DNA of 36,118 nucleotides from an uncultured Bacteroidota bacterium. GTDB lineage: Bacteria; Bacteroidota; Bacteroidia; UKL13-3. Made by a program: the position numbers and the translations under genes. This document shows, piece by piece, positions 23,687 to 32,518 of this stretch; positions within the stretch are counted from its first letter, which is position 1, and each line of letters opens with the position of its first letter. Location of the stretch: the NCBI GenBank assembly GCA_903910445.1, contig CAIVZR010000039.1:1-36118 (forward strand). The letters run 5' to 3'. Below the pieces are notes generated by a model. The model made no database searches and had not been told where the DNA came from. It saw only the letters and a list, made by a program, of their open reading frames with translations.

Positions 23687-25372
23687 ATGGACAGACAAAT
23701 AATTTTCTCGATGGCTGGGGTAAGTAAAACCTACCCACCTCAAAAGCAAGTTTTAAAGAATATTTACCTTAGTTTTTATTACGGGGCAAAAATTGGTGTA
23801 CTCGGATTGAATGGTAGTGGAAAGTCAAGCCTATTGCGCATTATCGCGGGTGAAGACAAAGACTACCAAGGTGAAATTGCGTTTAAGGGAAACTATAAAA
23901 TAGGGCATTTGAGTCAGGAGCCACAACTCGATCCTACCAAAACGGTGATGGAAGTAGTGAAAGAAGGAGTGAAGCCACTGGTTGATAAACTGCAAGAGTT
24001 TGATGATGTATGTATGAAACTGGGTGAGCCTATGGATGATGATCAAATGAATAAATTGCTCGATCGCCAAAGCCGCCTGCAAGATGAGCTCGATGCATCC
24101 AATGCATGGGAACTCGATAACCGCCTGGAAGTTGCCATGGATGCACTTCGCTGCCCTGAGAGTGATAAACTTTGTAGTGTACTGAGTGGTGGTGAGAAAC
24201 GCCGTGTGGCATTATGTCGTTTGCTTTTAAGCGAACCAGATATTTTATTACTCGATGAGCCTACGAATCACCTCGATGCCGAGAGTGTAGCATGGCTCGA
24301 AACCTTCTTGCAAAATTTCCCTGGAACTGTAATTGCAGTAACGCATGATCGTTATTTCTTGGATAATGTAGCAGGCTGGATTTTAGAATTGGATCGTGGA
24401 GAAGGTATTCCTTGGGAAGGAAACTATAGTAGCTGGCTGGAGCAAAAGAGCAATCGATTGGCTCAGGAAGAGAAGCAAGAAAGCAAGCGCCAGAAAGCAT
24501 TGGTGCGAGAATTAGACTGGGTACGCCAAGGAGCGAAAGGTCGCCAAGCCAAATCGAAAGCGCGTTTGGGAGCATATGATAAAATGATGAGTGAAGAGGC
24601 GAAAGAGAAAGAAGATAAATTAGAATTGTTTATTCCTTCGGGTCCTCGTTTGGGAGATGTGGTGATTGAAGCCAATGGGGTAAGCAAAGCATTTGGGCAT
24701 AAAATTTTATTTGAAAATTTCAGTTTCACTTTACCAAAGGCAGGTATCGTGGGAGTAATCGGTCCCAATGGTGCTGGTAAAACCACCCTCTTCAAAATGA
24801 TTATGGGCTTGGAAGCACCAGATAGCGGTACTTTCAAGGTAGGTGAAACGGTAAAAGTTTCTTATGTAGATCAGAGCCATGATAGCTTAAACCCAGAGCA
24901 AAGTATTTTTGAAGCCATCAGCGGTGGCACGGAAAATATGATTGTAGGTGGCAAGCAATTGGTATCGAGAGCATATATCGGAAAGTTTAATTTCGGCGGA
25001 CAAGATCAACAGAAAAAAGTAGGTGTACTCTCCGGTGGTGAGCGCAACCGCTTGCATCTGGCCATGACCTTGAAAGACGGTGGTAACGTGCTTTTGCTCG
25101 ATGAGCCTACCAATGATATCGACGTAAATACATTGCGTGCACTGGAAGAAGCCATAGAAAATTTTGCTGGTTGTGCCGTAATTATTAGTCACGATCGCTG
25201 GTTCCTCGACCGTGTAGCTACGCATATCATTGCCTTTGAAGGTGATTCTCAAGTGGTATTCTTCGAAGGTGATTATAGTGCCTATGAAGAAAGTTTGAAG
25301 AAACGCAAAGGTTACAGTGGTCCGCACCGCGTGCGTTACAAGGATATTAGTGGTGGCGTAATGAATGCGTAA
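23687..25372 (+). CDS. ettA: Energy-dependent translational throttle protein EttA
   Basis: A 561-residue ABC-F protein with two ATPase domains and no membrane segment. EttA binds the ribosomal E site and gates the first peptide bond according to the ATP/ADP ratio. Walker A motifs are GLNGSGKSS at about 40-48 and GPNGAGKTT at about 361-369; signatures are VLSGGEKRRVAL (about 165-176) and VLSGGERNRLHL; Walker B runs are ILLLDEPTNHLD and VLLLDEPTNDID. The linker between domains is lysine/arginine-rich, and the C-terminus EESLKKRKGYSGPHRVRYKDI is like EttA. ribE follows by 22 bases. Confidence 0.95.
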   Translation: MDRQIIFSMAGVSKTYPPQKQVLKNIYLSFYYGAKIGVLGLNGSGKSSLLRIIAGEDKDYQGEIAFKGNYKIGHLSQEPQLDPTKTVMEVVKEGVKPLVDKLQEFDDVCMKLGEPMDDDQMNKLLDRQSRLQDELDASNAWELDNRLEVAMDALRCPESDKLCSVLSGGEKRRVALCRLLLSEPDILLLDEPTNHLDAESVAWLETFLQNFPGTVIAVTHDRYFLDNVAGWILELDRGEGIPWEGNYSSWLEQKSNRLAQEEKQESKRQKALVRELDWVRQGAKGRQAKSKARLGAYDKMMSEEAKEKEDKLELFIPSGPRLGDVVIEANGVSKAFGHKILFENFSFTLPKAGIVGVIGPNGAGKTTLFKMIMGLEAPDSGTFKVGETVKVSYVDQSHDSLNPEQSIFEAISGGTENMIVGGKQLVSRAYIGKFNFGGQDQQKKVGVLSGGERNRLHLAMTLKDGGNVLLLDEPTNDIDVNTLRALEEAIENFAGCAVIISHDRWFLDRVATHIIAFEGDSQVVFFEGDYSAYEESLKKRKGYSGPHRVRYKDISGGVMNA

Positions 25373-25394
25373 TCAGCAATCAAACGAATAGAAA

Positions 25395-25997
25395 ATGTTT
25401 ACGGGTATCATAGAAAGTTTAGGCAAGGTCATCGCTATCGAGAAGTCGGGAAGCAATATTACGTTTACAATAAATTCTCCTATTTCCAGTTCATTAAAAG
25501 TAGATCAAAGTGTGGCTCATAACGGCGTTTGCTTAACTGTAATTGCTGTTGATGATAATCAACATCAGGTCACTGCCATTGATGAAACACTTCAAAAAAC
25601 CAATATGAAATTTCTTCAAATTGGGTCAGAGATAAATTTGGAACGCTGCCTTAAACTGGGTGAAAGGCTTGATGGGCATATGGTTCAAGGACATGTGGAT
25701 CAAACAGCGAAATGCATTCAAAGAACAGAAGAAAATGGAAGCTGGATTTTTAGTTTTGAATATGATGCCACACAAAATAATATCACGGTAGAAAAAGGAA
25801 GCATCTGTATCAACGGCGTAAGCCTTACGGTGATTCATTCTCAGCGTAATTCATTTTCAGTTGCCATCATTCCTTATACCTATGAGCACACGATTTTTCA
25901 TTTAATCAAAGTGGGCGATGAAGTAAATCTTGAATTCGATATCCTCGGGAAATATATTACCCGCTGGATGGAATTGAATCAGAATGCAACTTCATAA
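25395..25997 (+). CDS. ribE: Riboflavin synthase, alpha subunit
   Basis: A 200-residue enzyme that dismutates two 6,7-dimethyl-8-ribityllumazine molecules into riboflavin and the pyrimidine precursor. The start MFTGIIESLGKV is diagnostic. Two homologous lumazine-binding barrels are visible: SVAHNGVCLTVIAVD in the first (about 35-50) and GSICINGVSLTVIHSQ in the second (about 130-150), with GHMVQGHVDQTA between them. The C-terminal helix (DEVNLEFDILGKYITRWME) makes trimers. It lies 22 bases after ettA, probably in one transcript. No FMN riboswitch was seen nearby. Confidence 0.96.
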   Translation: MFTGIIESLGKVIAIEKSGSNITFTINSPISSSLKVDQSVAHNGVCLTVIAVDDNQHQVTAIDETLQKTNMKFLQIGSEINLERCLKLGERLDGHMVQGHVDQTAKCIQRTEENGSWIFSFEYDATQNNITVEKGSICINGVSLTVIHSQRNSFSVAIIPYTYEHTIFHLIKVGDEVNLEFDILGKYITRWMELNQNATS

Positions 25998-26063
25998 TTG
26001 CAAATAGCTCCCATAAAAAATTCCTTCTTTTATTTCGAAAAAAACGATTTACTTTGACCTTAC

Positions 26064-27308
26064 ATGTTACGTAAACTAAGGAATCATTTCACTCCCCAAA
26101 GTGCCATCAACGAAGATGATTATCGCAAAGCGGGCTTGCTCATTTTTGGATTGCTACTCATCGCAATTGGCTCCTGCGTGTCAGCTACAGCATGCCTTGT
26201 GCTCAGCGTTATCAGGGGAGCGATTATCTTAGGTGCCTTAAGCTTAGGTTCTATCATTTTATTATTGCTATTCAAAAAAGAACAATGGGGTTATCACCGA
26301 ACCGCCAATATTTTTATTTTATCTATTGTACTGGCAATAGGATTATGTGTATTTTTTGATGGAGGAATTTATTCGGCGGTGCTTCCATGGTTTGCCCTGG
26401 CTGCAGTTGGCGCCATCGTGCTATTATCGAAACGAGAAGCCATGCGTTGGGGAATTCTCATTTCATTAATCGTAATTTCTTTCTCCTTTCTTAACTATAA
26501 TGATATTGCCGTGAGTAAAGATGTACCCAAGTCGGTGTATCCTATGTTTATCTCTATTTGCACCCTGGGATTAATCATGGCTTTCTTCATGATTATTCAA
26601 TATTTTGAAGATACCCTGATGCGCTCCATGGCAGCCATTCATGCACAGAAAATTGTGATTGAAAGAGAGCAAAAAAGAAGTGATGAATTACTGCTGAATA
26701 TTCTCCCCGAAGAGATCATGCGCGAGTTGAAGGAAACAGGTAAAACCCGCGCCTATAGCTATGAACAGGTATCTGTGATTTTTGCCGACTTCAAAGATTT
26801 TAGTAAAATAAGTGCAACGCTTACTCCGGAAGTTTTAGTGGAAGCATTGGAAGATTATTTCGAAGCCTTCGATATGATTATTAAGGATTTCGATATTGAA
26901 AAAATTAAAACAGTAGGCGATGCCTATATCTGCGCTTCAGGAATTCCGGTTGCGAATAATTCCAATGCCTTCATTGCAGTGGAAGTAGCACAAAAGTTTT
27001 TAGATGTGATAGATGCATATAAAATTAAAAGAAAGGACAAAGTGCTTTTTGATATCCGAATCGGAATTCATACTGGCCCAGTGGTAGCGGGCGTTGTAGG
27101 CATTAAGAAATTCGCCTACGATATTTGGGGCGATACGGTGAATACGGCAGCACGTATGCAAGAGAATGGAGAAACCAATCTGATTAATGTTTCTCAATCG
27201 ACCTACGATTTAATTAAAGACAAGTACAATTGCTCTTATCGTGGAAAAATTTCAGCGAAGAATAAAGGAGAAATAGATATGTATTTTATTCAAGGAATAA
27301 AATCATAA
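26064..27308 (+). CDS. Membrane class III adenylate cyclase
   Basis: A 414-residue protein: six hydrophobic segments in residues about 24-180, a coiled helix (190-220, SMAAIHAQKIVIEREQKRSDELLLNILP), then a class III catalytic domain (about 233-410). Metal ligands are D242 (IFADFKDFS) and D286 (TVGDAYI). The base-recognition pair is K282 (IEKIKT) and D353 (AYDIWG), the adenine-specific choice, so cAMP rather than cGMP is expected. Transition-state residues N360 and R364 (NTAARM) are present, so the domain should be active as a homodimer. The membrane part looks like a receptor module. Its stop overlaps the convergent trmN6 by six bases. Confidence 0.9.
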   Translation: MLRKLRNHFTPQSAINEDDYRKAGLLIFGLLLIAIGSCVSATACLVLSVIRGAIILGALSLGSIILLLLFKKEQWGYHRTANIFILSIVLAIGLCVFFDGGIYSAVLPWFALAAVGAIVLLSKREAMRWGILISLIVISFSFLNYNDIAVSKDVPKSVYPMFISICTLGLIMAFFMIIQYFEDTLMRSMAAIHAQKIVIEREQKRSDELLLNILPEEIMRELKETGKTRAYSYEQVSVIFADFKDFSKISATLTPEVLVEALEDYFEAFDMIIKDFDIEKIKTVGDAYICASGIPVANNSNAFIAVEVAQKFLDVIDAYKIKRKDKVLFDIRIGIHTGPVVAGVVGIKKFAYDIWGDTVNTAARMQENGETNLINVSQSTYDLIKDKYNCSYRGKISAKNKGEIDMYFIQGIKS

Positions 27309-28019
27309 ATAGAAATCTTTTGTGATAGAAATATATTCGGGATGACGTGTCCCATCTTCATTATAAATGATGAGGATAGATTCGGTTTCAGGTATCTTCT
27401 TTTTTCCAAATCCCAGCACGACCCTTTGAAACGCACTACTGGCCTTGCTTTGAATGCGGGTAGGATGAAACTTATGCAATCCATTCGAAGTACATATTGC
27501 TTCAAACTTTTCACTGGCATTCGCTGGAATAATTACAAAAAATGCTCCATCAGTTTCCAATAATCGGGATGCATGTTGTGCCAGTTCATCAAAATTAAGT
27601 GTGAACTGAGTGGCAAGTTTTTTCCTTCTCTCCGAAATATTTTGTGTGTTATTCCCTTTCTCGAATTCGGGCACTTCAAAATAGGGAGGGTTACTTACAA
27701 TCAAATCATACTGCCTATCAGGGTGAAAATTCTGAAGTGGTTCATGAAAAGTTTTCATTCGGGAAGCAAAGGGCGAATTTTCAAAATTGAATGCCGCTTC
27801 ATTACAGCTTGCTTCATCGGGTTCTAAGCCATGAATGATGGCCTTGGGGAATTTCTGCGCCAGCATCAAGGCAATGACTCCGCACCCTGTTCCAATATCC
27901 AAAATAGAATTTGTGCTGGCATCATGCATCGCAATGGCACCCAGCAATACCGCATCGGTATTTACTTTTAATAAACTATCGCGATGCCGAACTTCAAATT
28001 CTTTAAATCGAAAAATCAT
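27303..28019 (-). CDS. trmN6: tRNA1(Val) (adenine(37)-N6)-methyltransferase
   Basis: A 238-residue SAM-dependent methyltransferase of the TrmN6/YfiC family, which makes m6A37 in one valine tRNA. The N-terminus FRFKEFEVRHRDSLLKVNTDAVLLG is family-typical; LDIGTGCGVIALMLAQ (40-55) binds SAM and SNPPY at 109-113 is the catalytic motif for N6-adenine methylation. It is the last gene of a four-gene minus-strand operon and overlaps mnmD by four bases; another tRNA-modification gene immediately upstream fits. Confidence 0.9.
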   Translation of the reverse strand: MIFRFKEFEVRHRDSLLKVNTDAVLLGAIAMHDASTNSILDIGTGCGVIALMLAQKFPKAIIHGLEPDEASCNEAAFNFENSPFASRMKTFHEPLQNFHPDRQYDLIVSNPPYFEVPEFEKGNNTQNISERRKKLATQFTLNFDELAQHASRLLETDGAFFVIIPANASEKFEAICTSNGLHKFHPTRIQSKASSAFQRVVLGFGKKKIPETESILIIYNEDGTRHPEYISITKDFYL

Positions 28020-28717
28020 ATTTTGGGTTTGATGGCACGCAGCATTTCTCTTTTGCCTGGTGCACCTGCCATACGTTCTACTTCCAGTCCGAGGTCGCGC
28101 ATGGCACGTTTCAAATTGCCAGTTACACTATAGGTTACAAATACACCTCCTGGTGCCATGAGCGATACCACCTTGGCAATCGTTTCGCCTTCCCACATTT
28201 CTTGTTGACTATGGCGTGAGAACGCATCATAAAAAATCAGATCGTATTTTAAATCCGACTGGAATTCTTCGAGACTTGTATTAAATACTTTCAATTCACA
28301 ATTGCCCAAGTATAAAGTCATCGGGTTAAGTTCCTGCTCCGTTTGTTTTTTATATTGATCAACCAAATAATCCTTTAAATGCTTTTGCTTTAAATATCGT
28401 GTGTAGTTGGTATTTTTTATGATATCCAAAGGCACTAAAAATGGTTCGAGGGTATGATAAATGAAGGGCTCAATACAGTTGTAATCGGCAGTGAGCATGG
28501 CATTTAGCCCTGTTCCAAATCCTACTTCCAAAATTTTTAGTGGGCGATGCCCCGTGCTTAAAATAAATTCCAGTCCCGTTTTTATAAATACATGTAACGA
28601 CTCCTGCACCGCCCCATGTTTGGAATGGTAGGTTTCGTTGGTAGTTTTATTGATGAGGGTATTCGACCCATCACCCGTTTCATAAAATGCTATGTTCTCT
28701 GCGAACTTCAGTTTCAT
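28016..28717 (-). CDS. mnmD: tRNA 5-methylaminomethyl-2-thiouridine methyltransferase MnmD
   Basis: A 233-residue protein equivalent to the methyltransferase half of MnmC (MnmC2), which finishes mnm5s2U at the wobble position of some tRNAs. TYHSKHGAVQESLHVFIKTGLEF (about 29-51) and LEVGFGTGLNAMLTA (63-77, SAM binding) are diagnostic; DLIFYDAFSRHSQQEMW carries the catalytic acidic residue, and GGVFVTYSVTGNLKRAMRDLGLEVERMAGAPGKREML is the usual C-terminus. The FAD oxidase half is absent, as in other single-domain MnmD. It follows the HhH/barrel gene by three bases. Confidence 0.93.
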   Translation of the reverse strand: MKLKFAENIAFYETGDGSNTLINKTTNETYHSKHGAVQESLHVFIKTGLEFILSTGHRPLKILEVGFGTGLNAMLTADYNCIEPFIYHTLEPFLVPLDIIKNTNYTRYLKQKHLKDYLVDQYKKQTEQELNPMTLYLGNCELKVFNTSLEEFQSDLKYDLIFYDAFSRHSQQEMWEGETIAKVVSLMAPGGVFVTYSVTGNLKRAMRDLGLEVERMAGAPGKREMLRAIKPKI

Positions 28718-28720
28718 CGT

Positions 28721-30727
28721 TTAAAATTTAATTTTCAATAACACTTTAACACTTTCTTTTTTATTGCCTTCAATTTTGTCTAATCCACTGCCAAGGGTGG
28801 TTTCATCGGGAGAAAAACTATTCGAATATCGTATCCATATCTCACATTTTCTACTAAGTTTATAATTCATCATGAAGTAAAACCGAGAACCATTTCCATT
28901 TAACTGGGCCATACTAAATGTATATGGAACGTCATTTTCAAAGGTATACATTCTGGTGCTTGCATCCTCCGATTTAAATAAACAATATCGAAGGTCGAAG
29001 CCCCAACGCCCTGCCAGCGAATTAAAATGAATATCTTGAGAAATCAAACTGCCCGATTGAGGAAATGACAAATCGGTGCTTGCCCTATTTTGCTCCACCC
29101 GGGTGCGGAATATGAGTTGTTTGGAAAATAGATAATCGAGTTGCACCCTCAACGTTTGATGCATGGCGGTTTGTAGGTAGCCTATTGTTTCTCCAGTGGA
29201 AGCGGGCTCGTTGGCTTCATTTGAAATACTACGGTATCTTAATTCTAACTTCATCGCTTTCGATGGCTGATACTGTATGGCACTGGCATAATCGCGGCCA
29301 TGAGAAGGTCCATTGGTGCGATATTTTGGCATGGGAGAATTGAAAAAATCGGCATAGCCCAAAACCCGAAATCCATTGGGTAGCTTGAGGGTAGTACCCA
29401 AATACAATCCATTTTCATTGGTAGGAGAGGAACCATTGCTAAAGGCATTGCTCAAATTATTTTGAAAGGTTGCCTCATAGTTTCTGTAGATGATAGCAAT
29501 ATCTAAATCTTTATTCAGTGATGCCATCATGCCCGCCACCAATGCCTTTCCTCCCCCTAATTGTTCGGCAGCTTCAGCAAAGAGGGAATAATTTTGCCTA
29601 GAATAGGTAAGGTCCAAATGCACCAAATGATTGAGTGCTGTTGTTTGTTGTGATACCCACCCAATGCCTGCATGGAATTTTTTAAGCTGGGTTTGAACAT
29701 AAACACCTCCAATTTTTTGTGTGGTCGTATTCTTCAATGCCAGTTCCTTCACCGTGCGGTGATAGCCAGTTTGAATGAGATTATAGAATCGGTCCTTTTC
29801 AAAAAGTACCGTATCCGTCATCACCGTATTTCCATCCATTTTTTTATAAGACACATAGCATGTTGCGGATAATTTATCACTCCCTAAAGTAATGGCCCCT
29901 CCTCTGAAAAATCCAAATTCATTCATCGAGCGATAGGGCATCAATCCAGCGGCATAGCGATGTACTTGCAATACCTCAATACTTTTGTTCAGCACAAATC
30001 CGCTACCAACACCGAGGCCTTGGCCTATACTCAAATTATAATCACCCAAGGCGAGTTGTTTTATGAATCCCATATCCTTCACAAAAAAATGAGCAGAGTA
30101 GAAGTCGAATCCTTTTTGCTTTTGTTTAAATGACAAGGGCTCGCCCATATCTTTATCGGCATTAAAGCCAATACTCATGCGACTTCCACGAGTACATCGG
30201 TAACGGATATTGGTTTTGAAATTTCCACCCAGATAATCATTTAACGTATTGCTGTCTGTTGCATTCTTCAACCCTTGTGGCTTTTGAAATGGTTGTTCGT
30301 AGAAAAGAATCACCATTTGGTCGGCTCCCTTGAGCAGTTTCTTCATCGTAGTTTTGTTGAGTGTGGTGGTTTCACCAACAGTGATAAAGGGTAAAATTTT
30401 TCGAATCGTTTCCAAATCAAATCCTGGAACGCTCTGCAATTCATAGCACGATAAATAATTGCCATATCGCAAACGATGCAAGAGGAGTGCCTGAATTTGA
30501 ACAGGGGTTAATAAATGCATCTCATCGAATGCTCCACGGTCTGCAGTATTAATATTGAGTGGATGGCTCTGATAATGCTCCAAAAGCTCCGCATAATCGG
30601 AGATGGAGGCATTGCCTGAGGCTGAATTATTGCTGTCGTCGGTAGTTTGGGTAGTGCCTTGCGCACAGAGTACCCCCTGAAAACAACAAAATAGAAAACA
30701 AAAAATATAAGTTTTTATCGAATACAT
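28721..30727 (-). CDS. Helix-hairpin-helix and outer-membrane beta-barrel protein
   Basis: A 668-residue exported protein. MYSIKTYIFCFLFCCFQGVLCAQ is a signal peptide. A polar linker (24-45) leads to a ComEA-like helix-hairpin-helix region (56-118: HPLNINTADRGAFDEMHLLTPVQIQALLLHRLRYGNYLSCYELQSVPGF) and then about 500 residues of alternating beta strands with aromatic girdles ending in KKESVKVLLKIKF, with the terminal Phe of outer-membrane proteins. Thus a putative DNA-binding module would sit in the periplasm, joined to a barrel. Similar proteins occur widely in Bacteroidota without known role. Second gene of its operon, three bases after the GT39 gene. Confidence 0.8.
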   Translation of the reverse strand: MYSIKTYIFCFLFCCFQGVLCAQGTTQTTDDSNNSASGNASISDYAELLEHYQSHPLNINTADRGAFDEMHLLTPVQIQALLLHRLRYGNYLSCYELQSVPGFDLETIRKILPFITVGETTTLNKTTMKKLLKGADQMVILFYEQPFQKPQGLKNATDSNTLNDYLGGNFKTNIRYRCTRGSRMSIGFNADKDMGEPLSFKQKQKGFDFYSAHFFVKDMGFIKQLALGDYNLSIGQGLGVGSGFVLNKSIEVLQVHRYAAGLMPYRSMNEFGFFRGGAITLGSDKLSATCYVSYKKMDGNTVMTDTVLFEKDRFYNLIQTGYHRTVKELALKNTTTQKIGGVYVQTQLKKFHAGIGWVSQQTTALNHLVHLDLTYSRQNYSLFAEAAEQLGGGKALVAGMMASLNKDLDIAIIYRNYEATFQNNLSNAFSNGSSPTNENGLYLGTTLKLPNGFRVLGYADFFNSPMPKYRTNGPSHGRDYASAIQYQPSKAMKLELRYRSISNEANEPASTGETIGYLQTAMHQTLRVQLDYLFSKQLIFRTRVEQNRASTDLSFPQSGSLISQDIHFNSLAGRWGFDLRYCLFKSEDASTRMYTFENDVPYTFSMAQLNGNGSRFYFMMNYKLSRKCEIWIRYSNSFSPDETTLGSGLDKIEGNKKESVKVLLKIKF

Positions 30728-30730
30728 TTT

Positions 30731-32425
30731 CTAAAACAACATCTCATACACTTCTGCCATCTCATCCTTCCCCTCCGAGTGTACAAGCTTAAATTTCTCC
30801 GGGTACTTATCATGAATACGACCCATAATTACATTGATGGTATTCACAATTTGGTTCGGATCCTTCTTTAAGGGATTCGCCCGAAGCTGAGCCAAAATTA
30901 CATATTTACAATGATATTGTTGCACAAAACTTACCATGGAATCGGGCGTAATAATACTGTCCTTGGTATATGCAGGCACCTGATAAATGGGAGTAAACTC
31001 GCGACCATTTCCATAAATAAAACTCATCGAATGTTTGCGGGCAATGATTCCTTCTCCTTCAGGAATACTATCTCCACACCATTCACTTGCACGTAAATAA
31101 TTTACCCAGTCGGGCGTGAAACCCGCATAGCGGTTGCCTTTCATGTTCTCTTTCAAGATGGGGAAATTGGTGGACGACTTAACCGCTGTATTATACAAGC
31201 TGGATACGATGATGAAACCAAAAAAGCCAATGAACAAAACCTGAAGCACCACTTCCTTACGTGTTAGCTGGTAAAAACCAAACATGAATAATAAAATCAA
31301 ATAAGGAACTATGATGATGATGAGGCGCCATTGGGTGTTCTTTGATTGAATACCAAAAAACACAGCTCCAATCAACGATAAAATATAAAGGCTAATGAAG
31401 AATACCACCTTATTATGGCGATATGCTATATAAGTAAAAACAGCAATTAATACCAGTAAGAAATAAGCTAATGATGGAATTACAGCAATAAAATTTTCCT
31501 GAAATGATCGTAGATAAATGATACTAAAAAAGCGTGCCGACAAATACGTATTTGCATTATCGAAGAAACGGGTAATCATTCCTCCTGCCGTTTCGTATCC
31601 CAATTGGGGCTTGTATAAATCCACCAAAAACATCGACTGAAACTGGCCCACATCGGGCGCTCCATAAATAGAACGCACCGTGAGTTCATATAAAATTTTA
31701 AGACCAGCAAATGCTGCAAAACTTCCGATAACATAGTCCCATTTTTTTTGCAACATGAAATAAGCAAATAAGGGAAAAACACAAATAATAGCCACCGTTT
31801 TGGTGAGCGATATCAGCAAGTAAAATAGTCCCACCAACAGCACGAGCTTCCAGTCGGTTTTATAATTTAACTTTTGCGTATTGCTGAGGTCGATGAGTTT
31901 CAGGCTAAACAAAATGGCAACCGATTGCATGAGCAGGAAGAAAGCCTCGGTATAGGTTACACTCGCAAAGTATTGATAGAAGGCATTCAACGCCATGAAC
32001 GACAAGAGTAAGAAAAGGAGCAAATATGGAATACGTCCTTTCAATGCCTTATAGGTAAAAAAGAAAGCCAGGTTAAGAAAGAGGCAGGAAACAAACTTTA
32101 AAACAAACAGGTTAATTCCAAATAATTTTACAAAGATGCTCAGTGTTAATGGATACAATGGTCCTTGTTCGAATGGGAAAATCCCCTTCTTCAAAAAATC
32201 GTGGGCCCTTTGAATATACGTGGCATCGTCACCCCCAATAGATAGTCGCATATCGAAGAGCACCAGTCCGGAGATGATTGAAATGCCCAGGAGGATATAA
32301 AAAAGAGTATTGGATCTGGCTTGCAAGAACTCCTCCATGAAATTGTATACACTCATTACCTTCCCTCCTGCACTCGGCTGGGGTTGTTTCTTCTCGGGTG
32401 CTGATTGTTTCTTTTTGCTGGCCAT
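30731..32425 (-). CDS. GT39-type (GT-C) membrane glycosyltransferase
   Basis: A 564-residue polytopic protein. After a K/P/Q-rich cytoplasmic start (1-25) and a first helix (41-58), the loop DMRLSIGGDDATYIQRAHDFLKKG supplies acidic residues D66-D67 at the place of the catalytic Asp of GT39/ArnT-like enzymes, and about eleven more hydrophobic segments follow to residue 430, with a C-terminal soluble domain (430-564). GT39-type enzymes take a sugar from a polyprenyl-phosphate donor at the outer face of the inner membrane. A DPM-synthase-like GT2, which could make such a donor, is divergently encoded 93 bases away. It has its own promoter (32445-32475). Start at Met24 is a less likely alternative. 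Confidence 0.85.
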   Translation of the reverse strand: MASKKKQSAPEKKQPQPSAGGKVMSVYNFMEEFLQARSNTLFYILLGISIISGLVLFDMRLSIGGDDATYIQRAHDFLKKGIFPFEQGPLYPLTLSIFVKLFGINLFVLKFVSCLFLNLAFFFTYKALKGRIPYLLLFLLLSFMALNAFYQYFASVTYTEAFFLLMQSVAILFSLKLIDLSNTQKLNYKTDWKLVLLVGLFYLLISLTKTVAIICVFPLFAYFMLQKKWDYVIGSFAAFAGLKILYELTVRSIYGAPDVGQFQSMFLVDLYKPQLGYETAGGMITRFFDNANTYLSARFFSIIYLRSFQENFIAVIPSLAYFLLVLIAVFTYIAYRHNKVVFFISLYILSLIGAVFFGIQSKNTQWRLIIIIVPYLILLFMFGFYQLTRKEVVLQVLFIGFFGFIIVSSLYNTAVKSSTNFPILKENMKGNRYAGFTPDWVNYLRASEWCGDSIPEGEGIIARKHSMSFIYGNGREFTPIYQVPAYTKDSIITPDSMVSFVQQYHCKYVILAQLRANPLKKDPNQIVNTINVIMGRIHDKYPEKFKLVHSEGKDEMAEVYEMLF

Positions 32426-32444
32426 AGATGGGATGTTTTTGCAA

Positions 32445-32475
32445 CAAATCTATAATTATAAAGTGTAATTTACAA
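32445..32475 (-). promoter_or_regulatory. Promoter of the GT39-HhH-mnmD-trmN6 operon
   Basis: On the minus strand TTG (32475-32473), 20 bases, TAGATTTG (32452-32445) agree with the Bacteroidota consensus. The leader before the ATG would be about 15 bases. Confidence 0.65.
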
Positions 32476-32518
32476 TAGCATAGAAATTATAAAATGCCTA
32501 TTTTGCAGCCCTTTTAAA

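Noticed and set aside
22264-25372. ABC permease and ettA as a two-part transporter
   Set aside because: EttA is an ABC-F translation factor with two ATPase domains and no transport role; the gene gap is over 100 bases with its own promoter-like elements.
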